A stretch of 64,000 bases of DNA, taken from positions 1 through 64,000 of the forward strand of contig JAVBXL010000044.1 of assembly GCA_030824575.1 (NCBI GenBank), written 5' to 3'. The notes below the pieces were generated by a model that searched no databases, had not been told where the DNA came from, and was given only the letters and a program-made list of their open reading frames with translations. Numbering within the stretch: position 1 is the first letter of the stretch; every line of letters begins with the position of its first letter. Position numbers and translations under genes: made by a program. The DNA is from a bacterium (GTDB lineage Bacteria > Pseudomonadota > Alphaproteobacteria > Sphingomonadales > Sphingomonadaceae). Below, piece after piece: positions 36,153-45,885 of the stretch.

Positions 36153-38357
36153 TCACGCCGCCTGCGCTTTCAACAGCTTGTCGATCGTCAGCGGATAATC
36201 GCGCAGCCGGATGCCGGTGGCGTTGTAGATCGCATTGGCGACCGCCGCGCCTGCGCCGCAGATACCCAGTTCGCCCACGCCCTTGGCCTTCATCGGCGAG
36301 CTTTTGTCGTCCAGTTCGTCGACGAACAGCACGTCCTGCTGCGGAATGTCGGCATGCACCGGCACCACATATTCGGCCATGTCATGATTGACGAAGAAGC
36401 CGAAGCGCGTGTCGACCTCCAGCGATTCCATCAACGCCGCACCCACGCCCATGGTCATCGCGCCGATCACCTGGCTGCGCGCCGATTTGGGGTTGAGGAT
36501 GCGCCCGGCGGCAAAGGCTCCGCCCATGCGGCGGACGCGGACTTCGGCCGTGTCGATATCGACGCCCACTTCGCAGAAATGCGCGCCGAAGGTCGCCTGG
36601 GCATAGCGTTTGTCGAGATCGCCATACTCCATGCTGTCTTCGGCCCAGATGCCTTCGCGCCCGGCTAGTGCGGCGAGCGTCTGGGACTTATTGTTCAGCT
36701 TGACCAAGCCATCCTCGAACTGGGCTTGGTCAGCGGGATAGCCCGCCTTTTCCGCCAGTTTCGCGCGCAGCGCCATCGCCGCGGCATAGACGCCCGCGGT
36801 CGAGCTGTTCGCGCCCCATTGCCCGCCCGATCCGGCCGATTCGGGGAAACGGCTGTCGCCCAGCCGCACGATCACCTGATCCAGTGGCACGCCCAGCATC
36901 TCGGCCGCGGTCTGGCCGATGATCGTGTAGCTGCCGGTGCCGATGTCGGTCATGTCGGTTTCGACGATGACCTTGCCCTGCGCGTCCACGCCGATCCGCG
37001 CGCCAGACTTGCCGACCAGATTGTTGCGGAAGGCGGATGCCATGCCCATGCCCACCAGCCAGCGCCCATCGCGCACTTGCCCTGGCTTGGCCTTGCGCTT
37101 GTCCCAGCCGAAGCGATCGGCCCCGGCGCGCAGGCACTCCACCAGCTTGCGGCTGGAATAGGGGCGCTGCGGCCCGGCTTCGGGATCATATTGCACATCG
37201 TTGCGGATGCGCAGTTCGACCGGATCGACCCCGCACGCCTCCGCCAGTTCGTCCATGGCCACTTCCAGCGCCAGCAGGCCCACGGCCTCGCCCGGCGCGC
37301 GCATCGCATTGCCTTCGGGCAGGTTCAGCGTCACCAGCCGGTGCGCCGTCATCCGGTTAGGGCCGCGATAGAGCAGCCGCGTCTGCTGCGCCGCGGTTTC
37401 CGGGCTGCCGCCGGGCAGATCGCCGGACCAGACTTCATGGCCGATCGCGTCGATCACCCCGTCCTTGTCCGCGCCGATGCGGATGCGCTGGATCGTCGCC
37501 GGGCGGTGCGTGGTGTTGTTGGGAATCTGGTGCCGGGCGATGGCGACCTTGACCGGCCGCCCCACCTGCTTGGCGCCCAGCGCCGCCAGCACGGCGTCCG
37601 CGCGCAGGAACAGCTTCGACCCGAAGCCGCCGCCGATATAGGGCGACACCAGCCGCACATTGCCCTTGGGGATGCCCAGCGTCTTGGCGACTTCGCCTAC
37701 GCCCCAGGCGATCATCTGGTTCGACGTCCACAGCGTCAGCTTGTCGCCATTCCAGGCGGCGGTCGTGGCGTGCGGCTCCATCATCGCATGGCTATGGTCG
37801 GGGGTGGTGTAGCGCTGGTCGATCTTGACCGCCGCCTTGGCGAAACCGCCATCGAAATCGCCCGCCTTCGTATCGGCCGGGGTGCCGAAACTGTCAGGCG
37901 GCATCACGCCCTTCAGGCTTTCGGCCGCCAGATCATATTTGCCGTCCTGCGGCGTATAATCGATCCGCACCAGCTTAGCGGCATCACGCGCATTTTCGAA
38001 CGTGTCGGCGACGACCAGCGCCACCGCCTGCTCATAATGGTCCACCTGCGGCCCGCCCAGCAGCGGCGCGGTGTTCATGCTGCCCTTGCCCAATTTACCG
38101 GCATTGGCGTGGGTGACGATGCCCAGCACGCCCGGTGCAGCCTCCGCCGCACGCAGGTCCATCGCCGCGATCCGCCCCTTGGCGATGGCGGACCCGACGA
38201 TCCAGCCATAGACGGCGTTGGGCGCGGCGTCGTGCCGTTCATAGGCATAGGGCGCGCTGCCCGTCACCTTGGCCGCGCCGTCGATGCGGTCGTGCGGAAT
38301 GCCGATCACCCGGCCCTTGTCGATCGGATTGATGCCCGCTGGCGTATCGAACTTCAT
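36153..38357 (-). CDS. molybdopterin-binding subunit of aldehyde oxidoreductase (PaoC-like)
   Basis: A 734-residue large subunit of the xanthine oxidase family. It has the molybdenum-domain blocks [39 protein letters not shown] and [12 protein letters not shown], the last with the catalytic Glu. It should oxidise aldehydes to carboxylic acids in the periplasm with the FAD and 2Fe-2S subunits encoded just upstream; each junction is an ATGA overlap. No motif of the PQQ regulon precedes this operon. Confidence 0.93.
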   Translation of the reverse strand: MKFDTPAGINPIDKGRVIGIPHDRIDGAAKVTGSAPYAYERHDAAPNAVYGWIVGSAIAKGRIAAMDLRAAEAAPGVLGIVTHANAGKLGKGSMNTAPLLGGPQVDHYEQAVALVVADTFENARDAAKLVRIDYTPQDGKYDLAAESLKGVMPPDSFGTPADTKAGDFDGGFAKAAVKIDQRYTTPDHSHAMMEPHATTAAWNGDKLTLWTSNQMIAWGVGEVAKTLGIPKGNVRLVSPYIGGGFGSKLFLRADAVLAALGAKQVGRPVKVAIARHQIPNNTTHRPATIQRIRIGADKDGVIDAIGHEVWSGDLPGGSPETAAQQTRLLYRGPNRMTAHRLVTLNLPEGNAMRAPGEAVGLLALEVAMDELAEACGVDPVELRIRNDVQYDPEAGPQRPYSSRKLVECLRAGADRFGWDKRKAKPGQVRDGRWLVGMGMASAFRNNLVGKSGARIGVDAQGKVIVETDMTDIGTGSYTIIGQTAAEMLGVPLDQVIVRLGDSRFPESAGSGGQWGANSSTAGVYAAAMALRAKLAEKAGYPADQAQFEDGLVKLNNKSQTLAALAGREGIWAEDSMEYGDLDKRYAQATFGAHFCEVGVDIDTAEVRVRRMGGAFAAGRILNPKSARSQVIGAMTMGVGAALMESLEVDTRFGFFVNHDMAEYVVPVHADIPQQDVLFVDELDDKSSPMKAKGVGELGICGAGAAVANAIYNATGIRLRDYPLTIDKLLKAQAA

Positions 38358-39310
38358 GCCCGTGCCTCCCGCTGGCGATAGAGGGACGCGAGCGTCCGTT
38401 CGACCAGTGTTTTCTTAAAGTCGTTATGATGGGTGGTGCGTGCGCCGGCCAACGCCGCTTCCGCTACCGCCTTCGCGCCGCTCTTGGCTGCAGCGTCGGC
38501 CTCTTGCGTGCGCCACGGTTTCGCGCCGATCCCTCCGAAGGCGAAGCGCGCCGTCCCGTCCTTGCCGAACACGGCCGCCACCGACACCAAAGCGAAGGCG
38601 TAGGAGGCGCGGTCGCGGACCTTGCGATAGACATGGGTGCCGCCGATCGGCTTGGGCAGAGTGACCGAGGTGATGATCTCGCCGGGCCTCAGCGCGCTTT
38701 CCCTGTGCGGCGTGTCGCCCGGCAGCAGGTGGAAGTCCGCGATCGGTATCGCCCGCGCCGCGCCGTCCGCGCCCATCGTGTCGACCTGCGCGTCCAGCAG
38801 CCGCATCGCCACCGCCATGTCGCTGGGATGTTGGGCGAGGCAGGCGTCGCTGACGCCGAGGATGGCGAGGCTGCGGCTCATGCCCTGCAGCGCGCCGCAT
38901 CCGCTGCCGGCCTTGCGCTTGTTGCACGGCATCCGCGTGTCGTAGAAATAGGGGCAACGGGTGCGCTGCAACAGATTGCCGCCGGTCGTCGCCTTGTTGC
39001 GGAGCTGGCCCGATGCGCCGGCCAGCAGCGCGCGGCTGAGCACCGCATAATCCTGCCGCACAGTCTTGTCGGCCGCCAGGTCGGTATTGCGCACCAGCGC
39101 GCCGATGCGCAGGCCTCCGCCATCGGTTTTCTCGATCCGGTCCAGACCCAGATGATTGACGTCGATCAGATGGGTCGGCGTCTCGATCTGCAACTTCATG
39201 AGGTCGAGCAGGTTGGTGCCGCCGGCGATGAAGCGCGCACCCTGCACCGACGCTGCTGCTTTCGCTGCGGCCTGCACGCTGGTCGCGCGCTCGTAGGTAA
39301 AGGCCTTCAT
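38354..39310 (-). CDS. FAD-binding subunit of aldehyde oxidoreductase (PaoB-like)
   Basis: A 318-residue medium subunit. The FAD site [13 protein letters not shown] and the block [16 protein letters not shown] are intact, and the central cysteines of the PaoB group are present ([20 protein letters not shown]), where an extra 4Fe-4S cluster sits in E. coli PaoB. It transfers electrons from the molybdenum subunit's iron-sulfur partner to the acceptor. The start MKAFTYERA overlaps the upstream stop by ATGA. Confidence 0.93.
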   Translation of the reverse strand: MKAFTYERATSVQAAAKAAASVQGARFIAGGTNLLDLMKLQIETPTHLIDVNHLGLDRIEKTDGGGLRIGALVRNTDLAADKTVRQDYAVLSRALLAGASGQLRNKATTGGNLLQRTRCPYFYDTRMPCNKRKAGSGCGALQGMSRSLAILGVSDACLAQHPSDMAVAMRLLDAQVDTMGADGAARAIPIADFHLLPGDTPHRESALRPGEIITSVTLPKPIGGTHVYRKVRDRASYAFALVSVAAVFGKDGTARFAFGGIGAKPWRTQEADAAAKSGAKAVAEAALAGARTTHHNDFKKTLVERTLASLYRQREARA

Positions 39311-39945
39311 GCCACTTTCTCCCCGGCTACGTCGCGCATCGCGGCGATGATGTTGGGATAGGCGGCGCAGCGGCAGATATTGCCGCTCATCCGCTCGCGC
39401 AGTTCCGCGTCGTTCAGCGACACATCGTCCAGCTCTGTCGTCGCATGGCTGGGGATGCCCGCCTTGATCTCGTCCAGCACCGCGACGGCCGAACAAATCT
39501 GCCCCGGCGTGCAATAGCCGCACTGATAGCCGTCATGCACGATGAACGCCTTTTGCATCGGGTGCAGCTTGTCGGGCGTGCCCAGCCCCTCGATCGTCGT
39601 GACGCGCTCGCCATCATGCATCACCGCCAGCGTCAGGCAGCTGTTGATCCGCCGTCCCTCCACAATCACGGTACAGGCGCCGCACTGGCCATGGTCGCAC
39701 CCTTTCTTGGTGCCGGTCAGGTGCAGATGCTCGCGCAGCGTATCGAGCAGGCTGGTGCGCGGGTCGAGTTGCAGATGCACCTCGCGCCCGTTGACGGTCA
39801 GTTCGACGGGCATCATCGCGCTTCCTCCGTTGCGCTTGGGTGTCGCGACAGCGGCGGCTTGCGCCTGCGCCGCAACGGGGCTGGCTGCGGCGAGCGCCGC
39901 GCTGCCTTGCAACAGGCCGCGGCGCGTCAAATGATCGGACGACAT
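39307..39945 (-). CDS. 2Fe-2S subunit of aldehyde oxidoreductase (PaoA-like), Tat signal
   Basis: A 212-residue small subunit. A twin-arginine signal ([15 protein letters not shown]) shows export of the folded complex. Two 2Fe-2S motifs follow: [12 protein letters not shown] with a distal Cys in NSCLTLA, and CGYCTPGQ with CRC in [16 protein letters not shown] precedes the ATG at 39945. It is the first gene of the three-gene operon. The 328 bp upstream to the tRNA hold no gene I can support. Confidence 0.94.
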   Translation of the reverse strand: MSSDHLTRRGLLQGSAALAAASPVAAQAQAAAVATPKRNGGSAMMPVELTVNGREVHLQLDPRTSLLDTLREHLHLTGTKKGCDHGQCGACTVIVEGRRINSCLTLAVMHDGERVTTIEGLGTPDKLHPMQKAFIVHDGYQCGYCTPGQICSAVAVLDEIKAGIPSHATTELDDVSLNDAELRERMSGNICRCAAYPNIIAAMRDVAGEKVA

Positions 39946-40273
39946 GGCTGGTCTCTCCTGTTGGTTGCTGGTGACTACGAAGGGCGAGGGCAAATGATCC
40001 CGCCGCGGCAAGAAACTTGTCACGACAGCCTAGCAGAAGCACGGCGCGCGCCAAGCCACCCTTTCGCACGCGGCCAAGAGGTGATTCGCGCGGCAGATGA
40101 TGCACCGACCCGACCGAGACATATTCCGTATCCATCTAACATACGGGGAAACATGGGTTTTTGTGCCTGGGAAGGAGAATTTCATTTTTGTGCAATTCTC
40201 CCCTTGCCCCTTTAGACAAGCGCTGCTAGTTCCCCGCCACCCGCCGAGAGAGACACATCCTCCGGCCGCCCGA

Positions 40274-40348
40274 GCGGGCGTAGCTCAGTGGTAGAGCACA
40301 ACCTTGCCAAGGTTGGGGTCGAGGGTTCGAATCCCTTCGCCCGCTCCA
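40274..40348 (+). tRNA. tRNA-Gly (GCC)
   Basis: A 75-nt cloverleaf: acceptor GCGGGCG/CGCCCGC, anticodon GCC in loop TTGCCAA, T-arm with GGTTCGAATC, encoded CCA. Its 3' end borders the accessory island, so it is the likely former attachment site. Confidence 0.97.
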
Positions 40349-40395
40349 GAAATCATCAAAATCAATGGTTTCTGGGGCGTGATGCGATCAGAAAG

Positions 40396-40444
40396 TTGGA
40401 GACAAAGCTCCCTTAATTGGTCGTTGTCTCCACATTGTCTCCAC
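40396..40444 (+). repeat. TTGTCTCCAC repeats next to tRNA-Gly
   Basis: TTGTCTCCAC occurs at 40424-40433 and 40435-40444, and its near inverse TTGGAGACAA at 40396-40405. Short repeats so close to a tRNA 3' end resemble arm-type sites of a tyrosine recombinase. Confidence 0.5.
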
Positions 40445-40524
40445 CGGATTTGTAACTGTAGCGGTCTTTGGCGTTGTCTGGCGTAGCCGGGTTGTCATTG
40501 GCGTTTCGCACTCGACGTGGATTC

Positions 40525-40806
40525 TCACTGGTGGGCGTTAAGTCTCGCTGGGGTTACAGGAGGTGATACACGGGCTTTGGTCAGCAGCTGAAAAGCAGTG
40601 ATCGTGTCGGCACCCTTATGCCATGGCGCGAAGCGGATGTGCTGGTATCCGAGGTTAGCTGGCGGCAGACTAACCTGAAATCGACCACCTGTGTATCGAG
40701 CCTGCGGCTCATATGTAGGCAGACGCCTCAGCTTACACAGTTGGCAATCCCACATGACCGTCACGCAATTGCGACGTAGCGAAAATGCCATAAGCTGTCC
40801 GCTCAT
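40525..40806 (-). CDS. doubtful hypothetical protein (93 aa)
   Basis: An open frame with plausible composition (for example YTGGRFQVSLPPANLGYQHI) but no recognised family, no clear ribosome site and no partner genes. It may be a remnant. Listed only because nothing else explains this part of the stretch. Confidence 0.25.
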   Translation of the reverse strand: MSGQLMAFSLRRNCVTVMWDCQLCKLRRLPTYEPQARYTGGRFQVSLPPANLGYQHIRFAPWHKGADTITAFQLLTKARVSPPVTPARLNAHQ

Positions 40807-41491
40807 CTCGTTTCACGATCGTTGTGAGGACGAACGGAAGCGCATCGAGAAAGGAAGGCGAATCGCGAGGCCTGCGAGTTGGTAAAGCCCTTGCGGTCGA
40901 TCATGCTATTATTACGGGTCGTTATCGACGGTTGGATGTCCTTGCTGATGGATCAGTGCCGAAAGTGGGAACTCTATCTGTGGGATGCAATTACCTATGA
41001 TGACTTGGAAAGAGTCGATTATGCTGGAGTCCGGGTGGGCAGCGAGCGAGACCCTCGGTTGTGTTAGCCCCTTCGCAGATTCAATGGCTTAGCCAAAATC
41101 TACCGGGGGTCCCGCTTTCGGCGCCGATCCACAACCCAGCAGCAAGCCGGACGGCTACACATCAGGCGTAAATGTCGGCTTTTCTGTCGCAAGCGGTTAT
41201 TCACGCGGCTAATTGGCAACGGCATGATCTGGTCGCCTGCTGTCGGAAGCTCCTGGGACAAAATCGCCGGCCAGAACCCATGCGCCAAACGACTGTTTTG
41301 GTCGGGACCGGTCATCAGTTGACCGACGCAGTAAAATATTTTGCACGGGAGCGTCGCTCTGGGAGGCCGGTTCCAAGGACGCCCGTGATCAAGCTTTCAT
41401 ATGCCTGCATCGACCGATTTCTCGTACCGAGCCGAAAAGAAAAGGCATCCGGCACGTCTCGGTCTGGGTGCAACAAATGTAACAACGCCCC

Positions 41492-42577
41492 CTATGTGTC
41501 GCGCGCATCGACGGTGATTTCCCCGCCGCATTTGTCTGCGAGTCCATGTCCGAACAGGGCACCGGGGGTGTAGGCACCTGGCATACCCTCACCCTTTGCA
41601 AGGCGAATTGCAACGCTAGCCAGCACTTCTGCCGTGAAGACCATAGCATCGCCCGTCCGCATCCATCCCTGACGTGTTTCGCCCGACGACCATTCGACCC
41701 GAGCGTGCGACCATGAGACTTGCGGCTTTTCCGCAGCCGATGGCTTCACCTCAATCGCTGCGATCCTGCGCGCCGCGAAGCGGCGAACGGGTCCGATCTT
41801 CATGATGGAGAGCAAAGACGGCATCATTGCACGCAGGATTGATGCCGAAGGGACCATGCTGGTCGCGGCGACGGCAAAGGAGGCACCGCTTGCACGTCGA
41901 GCCGCTTCCAGTTCACCCGATGACGCGCCGGCCGTTCCTACCATTCTGCCGTCGGGCAGAGGAATTCGCTCGAAATTGCCCAGCACTGACGCGCGCACAA
42001 GTTCGCCGCGTTCGTACCGCCGTCCTCCCAAGGCGAGGCCTTCGGTGATCGACGCCGCGAAGGCCTCGCCTAACAGGCCAGGTTCCACCGCGACTGCCGG
42101 GATGGCGGCACATCGCACGCGCGCTGCCGGGGGGCGACCCTCGCACAGTTTCAGGACCACGCTCTCGGTGGCGAGAACGCCGAAGCCCGCGCCGGTTACG
42201 AAGATGCTCCCCGCTGCAACGGCGCGGTCGTGCAAGGCCAGGATCGCCTGCACCGAAGGGAGTTCGTTGGAGAGATCGATATAGTGTGTGCCTGGCGGAC
42301 AGACCTGGGCAATGGGCAACGCTGTCGTGGTAAAAGGCCCGATCGTATTGAGAACAACAGCCGGTCGCTGGCTTGCGATCATCTCGGCGATTGCCGAAAG
42401 CGATCCGGCAACCTTGATAGTGGCGCTGCCACCGATATGTTCCGCAACCGCTTGCAGTCGCGTCTCATCGCGCCCTACGAGAACCGCCGCGAAGCCATTG
42501 GCCATCAGACGCGCCGCAACCGCACGACCCGTTCGGCCAGTAGCACCCAGAATCCAGATCCGGCCATCCGCCATCAT
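41492..42577 (-). CDS. saccharopine dehydrogenase-like oxidoreductase
   Basis: A 361-residue protein with an N-terminal Rossmann fold (WILGATGRTGRAVAARL) of the saccharopine dehydrogenase/trans-acting enoyl reductase type, followed by NTIGPFTTTALPIAQVC and a GAGFGVLATE block. It probably reduces or rearranges a small carbonyl or enoyl substrate with NAD(P)H. It is divergent from an AraC regulator that probably controls it. Part of the accessory island. Confidence 0.8.
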   Translation of the reverse strand: MMADGRIWILGATGRTGRAVAARLMANGFAAVLVGRDETRLQAVAEHIGGSATIKVAGSLSAIAEMIASQRPAVVLNTIGPFTTTALPIAQVCPPGTHYIDLSNELPSVQAILALHDRAVAAGSIFVTGAGFGVLATESVVLKLCEGRPPAARVRCAAIPAVAVEPGLLGEAFAASITEGLALGGRRYERGELVRASVLGNFERIPLPDGRMVGTAGASSGELEAARRASGASFAVAATSMVPSASILRAMMPSLLSIMKIGPVRRFAARRIAAIEVKPSAAEKPQVSWSHARVEWSSGETRQGWMRTGDAMVFTAEVLASVAIRLAKGEGMPGAYTPGALFGHGLADKCGGEITVDARDT

Positions 42578-42676
42578 TCTCCCTTTCCAACGGGTTTCTA
42601 AGCATTAAAGGTCCGAAGACCACGCTAGGAATACAGGCCTCGCCCGGGACGTCATATGCGTGATACGATATGATTT

Positions 42677-43627
42677 ATGCTCGACCGTTCAAATGCGGCT
42701 GATCCGCTATCCGACATTCTTTCACTCCTGAAGCCGCGCAACGTGGCGTGCGGGGCCGTCGATGCTGGCGAGGCCTGCATTACCTTCCCAGCAGGCCGTG
42801 AAATGAAATGCCATGCAGTCACCGCTGGTGACGCCTGGCTTACCATGGGCGGTGTGGCGGACCCGCTCCATCTTGAGGCCGGAGACTGTCTCATCCTGGC
42901 CCATGGCCATGCCTATGCACTGGCGAGCGACCCCAGTCTTCCGCCGGTCGACTATCGCGTCGTGCTCGAAGGCCAAGCGCCTGGGCGCGTCACGGTGTGG
43001 AATGGCGGCGGCCGCGCCACCATCGTCAGCGCCACCTTTACGATCGAGGAACGCCATGGCAGCATGCTGCGCGACATCTTGCCAGCCGTCGCGCACGTGC
43101 GCGAAGACACCGGTCGGCCGGGTCTTGGCCGGTCGCTACAGCAGATGATGGACGAGTTTGGCGAACGGCAGCCTGGAAGCCGGATGATCATTCAACATCT
43201 GGCCACGATGGTGCTGGCGCAAATGCTACGCGCTTATGCCCTGCGCGGCGAAGCTGACCAGATCGGATGGCTGTTTGCTCTTGCGGATCGACAGATCAAT
43301 ACCGCGATAGCGGCCCTGCATGCGGACCCGGCGCATCGGTGGACTGTGCTTGCGCTGGCGGAACGGGCCGGCATGTCGCGCACCGGTTTCGCGGTCCGCT
43401 TCCGACGAAGCGTCGGGGTGGCACCCATGCAATATCTGAGGCGGCTGCGAATGCTGCTCGCCAGCGATCGACTTTCCAACTCAGACGATGCAATCAACGT
43501 GGTGGCGGACGCATTCGGATATGAATCCGAAAGCGCATTCAGCAACGCATTCAAACGCCACTTGGGAATCTCTCCACGCCGGTTTGGTAAAAACGCTGGT
43601 ATCGCTGTGAACGATCAGCCTCGCTAA
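42677..43627 (+). CDS. AraC-family transcriptional regulator with cupin sensor domain
   Basis: A 316-residue regulator: an N-terminal cupin-type domain (residues about 15-190; CGAVDAGEACITFPAGREMK, AGDCLILAHGHAY) and a C-terminal AraC double helix-turn-helix (WTVLALAERAGMSRTGFAVRF; INVVADAFGYESESAFSNAF). TCATAT (42652-42657) and ATATGA (42668-42673) form a dyad just before the ATG and may be its operator. It likely regulates the divergent oxidoreductase gene. Confidence 0.9.
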   Translation: MLDRSNAADPLSDILSLLKPRNVACGAVDAGEACITFPAGREMKCHAVTAGDAWLTMGGVADPLHLEAGDCLILAHGHAYALASDPSLPPVDYRVVLEGQAPGRVTVWNGGGRATIVSATFTIEERHGSMLRDILPAVAHVREDTGRPGLGRSLQQMMDEFGERQPGSRMIIQHLATMVLAQMLRAYALRGEADQIGWLFALADRQINTAIAALHADPAHRWTVLALAERAGMSRTGFAVRFRRSVGVAPMQYLRRLRMLLASDRLSNSDDAINVVADAFGYESESAFSNAFKRHLGISPRRFGKNAGIAVNDQPR

Positions 43628-43810
43628 ACCGGCTCACTGACCGGTTCCAGGCGGGCGAACGGCCACTCACGTCAGAGACAGCGCAGGTGACTTGGCACAG
43701 GCACTCCGGCGACCTGAACGACGCCAGAACGGGGCTGACGGTGCTTAGAGTATATCTGAATCAATTCTATGTACCGGCCCTCGGTTGGCCGAACCTGAAG
43801 TGGTCGTTGT

Positions 43811-45169
43811 TTACAATGATGCGCGCGCACGAAGGGTTTTGATGGATTGCTCCGCCCGCTTTTGCAGTTGCGCGATGTTGACCCGCAAAAGATGGCCACC
43901 AGCTTTGTGAAGAACCCCGTCGATCATCACCAGTGCGACATTATCTGGGCGTGCAGCGTGTGTGAGCAGGGAGAATGGGTCGGCGGCGGGCGTCATGTTA
44001 AGGGCGTCCGTGCGCACCGCGATGATATCAGCGCGCTGGCCCGGTGCGAGCGTGCCGATCGCTTTCAGCCCCAATCCGCGCGCGCCGTCCACAGTCGCCC
44101 AGCGGAGCGCCATTTCGTCGGTTACCACCGATGCGTCGCGCGCGATACCACGGGCAAGGTCGGTCGTCAGCCGCATTACAGAAAATATGTCCGCGCTCCC
44201 TGCAAGCACCATATTGTCAACCGACAGGCCGAGGGTCAGCCCGGCGGCGACCATGTCGGCGATCGGCGGCACGCCATAGCCAACCTCCAATTCGGTCCAC
44301 GGGCTGATCGAAACTGGGCTGCCCCTGCGTGCCACCACCTCCATTTCCCGCTGCGTTGCTGCGGTCAGATGGACCAGTTGCACGTCTGGCCCCAGCCCGT
44401 CGGCTGCCGCCAGGGAGGCAATGCCACCTTTCGCCGCCGCCATCGCGTCAGACGCCATATGCGTTGATATCGGAAGTCCCAGTCTGCGCGCCGCCGCCCA
44501 TTCGGCGCGCCACACATCCGTCTCGGAGCGATCGGGGCCTCGCGCGCAGATGCCAAGCGACACGAGCGCCGAGGGCGGCCGCCGCGCCAGCGTCGCGAGA
44601 TGGCCAAGGTCCATGGGTCGGTCGGGCGGCGCATCTTGCGCATATCCGTAAGCGAAGCGCCCGCGCACGCCGGATGATAGCATCGCCGCGATCTCCGCCT
44701 CTACGTGCGCCGGACTGCGGCTGTTGTGCGCCCAATTATGCACTGTGGTTATTCCGCCGCTCACCGCCTCCGCAATCGCAAGTTCGACGCCGATGGCCGC
44801 GTCGGATGGCGAAAAAAGCCGGGATATCGCCGCCATCGTCGGCGCAAAGCCCCCCTTGGCGCTGCGCCATAGGCCGCGCGCGGCGGTGTTCCACATGTGC
44901 CAATGCGTATCGACCAATCCTGGCAGCACAATGTGGCCTGAAAGATCGATGACGGTGGCGCCGGGCGCATCCAGCGCGCGGCCCATCGCTACGATTTGCC
45001 CCTCGCGCACCAATATGTCCGTATCCGTCAGCGGCACGCCCGCCATGGTAAGAACGGTGTCAGCCCCACGCAGCAGCGTGGTGGGGGGCGTTGTGGCGAA
45101 AACTGGAAACGCCATTGCGGCGGCGGTTGCGCCCAGAACAGTACGGCGTGATGCCTGTAGATTTGCCAT
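43811..45169 (-). CDS. metal-dependent amidohydrolase with Tat signal
   Basis: A 452-residue amidohydrolase. The start MANLQASRR is chosen because it begins a twin-arginine signal (SRRTVLGATAAAMAF). The catalytic core shows DTHWHMWN (HxH), HNWAHNS, STHMASDAM, VHLTA and SVDNMVLAG, as in the cytosine-deaminase/chlorohydrolase branch. A periplasmic hydrolase of a cyclic or amide substrate is expected; the substrate is unknown. The 183 bp before it (43628-43810) hold nothing recognisable. Confidence 0.85.
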   Translation of the reverse strand: MANLQASRRTVLGATAAAMAFPVFATTPPTTLLRGADTVLTMAGVPLTDTDILVREGQIVAMGRALDAPGATVIDLSGHIVLPGLVDTHWHMWNTAARGLWRSAKGGFAPTMAAISRLFSPSDAAIGVELAIAEAVSGGITTVHNWAHNSRSPAHVEAEIAAMLSSGVRGRFAYGYAQDAPPDRPMDLGHLATLARRPPSALVSLGICARGPDRSETDVWRAEWAAARRLGLPISTHMASDAMAAAKGGIASLAAADGLGPDVQLVHLTAATQREMEVVARRGSPVSISPWTELEVGYGVPPIADMVAAGLTLGLSVDNMVLAGSADIFSVMRLTTDLARGIARDASVVTDEMALRWATVDGARGLGLKAIGTLAPGQRADIIAVRTDALNMTPAADPFSLLTHAARPDNVALVMIDGVLHKAGGHLLRVNIAQLQKRAEQSIKTLRARASL

Positions 45170-45460
45170 GAAGTATCCCGATTGAACAAGCGTAACGGCC
45201 GAATGGCGCGAGCGTTCATCTCGGGCGGCGATTTTCCATTTCGAGCGCTTCAACCAGCGGTGCCCTGACCTTATTCACCGGAGGCTCTCGCAAGATATAA
45301 AATCCGGTCTTCCTATAGGATGGCGGACGGCGGCTCTTGTCGCAAGCGGACGACCAAAGGCGGATTGATGAAGGTCACGATTTAGTCGGCAGGCGCCCCG
45401 AGGCCCTCCACTTATGGAGCGCTTAAGCGTTCTTCGAGCGGCCACTCTGGTCATCGGAGA

Positions 45461-45753
45461 ATGATCATGGAGATGCCTAAAACTGGAACCACTACCACGC
45501 GGCCCGTCTGGAACGCCCGAAGAACCGTCGGCGCGAAGTGCGCTCTGAAACCGAAGTAAATTTGGGCGATTCGATTTTACCTCAATCAGCGCCGCCGCTT
45601 GCAGGATCGGGCGCTGTTGGACCTGGCGATCGACAGCAAACGGCGGGGCTGCGACCTGGTGCAATTGGTCATAGCAAGATCGAGAATAGGGTGCGGCATC
45701 TCGGGATTGACGTGGAAGACGTGCTTACCCTCGCCGAAAATACCGAAATCTGA
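45461..45753 (+). pseudogene. broken tyrosine-type site-specific integrase
   Basis: One frame from ATG 45461 reads TTTRPVWNARRTVGAKCALKPK, then an in-frame TAA, then IWAIRFYLNQ and DRALLDLAIDSKRRGCDLVQL, the N-terminal core of a common alphaproteobacterial integrase. The next part is in another frame: GHSKIENRVRHLGIDVEDVLTLAENTEI and a stop, the C-terminal end of the same family. The middle with most catalytic residues is deleted. No gene is visible in 45170-45460 or 45754-45885. Confidence 0.8.
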
Positions 45754-45885
45754 CCATCGGCTCCTCGCTTCTGGTGAGGGGCCAACGCTACGGTCCCCAG
45801 GACAAGCACGGTTCAGGCGTTGCGGCCACCGGGGCGCCGTCACGACAGGCGCGAATAGCGGCAACCGGATGTGCTTTTGGTGTCC

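Larger units (their letters stand above)
40349..41491. other. degenerate intergenic stretch after tRNA-Gly
   Basis: About 1.1 kb with lower GC and no convincing gene. Frames are short and broken. One 93-codon frame (minus, 40525-40806) has ordinary amino-acid composition but no recognised family or ribosome site. A plus-strand frame near 40890-41005 reads like the tail of a lost protein. The stretch looks like decayed mobile DNA. Confidence 0.6.

Noticed and set aside
40304-40486. 60-codon frame starting inside tRNA-Gly
   Set aside because: It begins in the tRNA and reads through repeat DNA; its start is the usual artefact of translating a tRNA T-arm.
41172-41573. 133-codon frame in the decayed stretch
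   Set aside because: It overlaps the reductase 3' end, has no family or ribosome site and an irregular composition.
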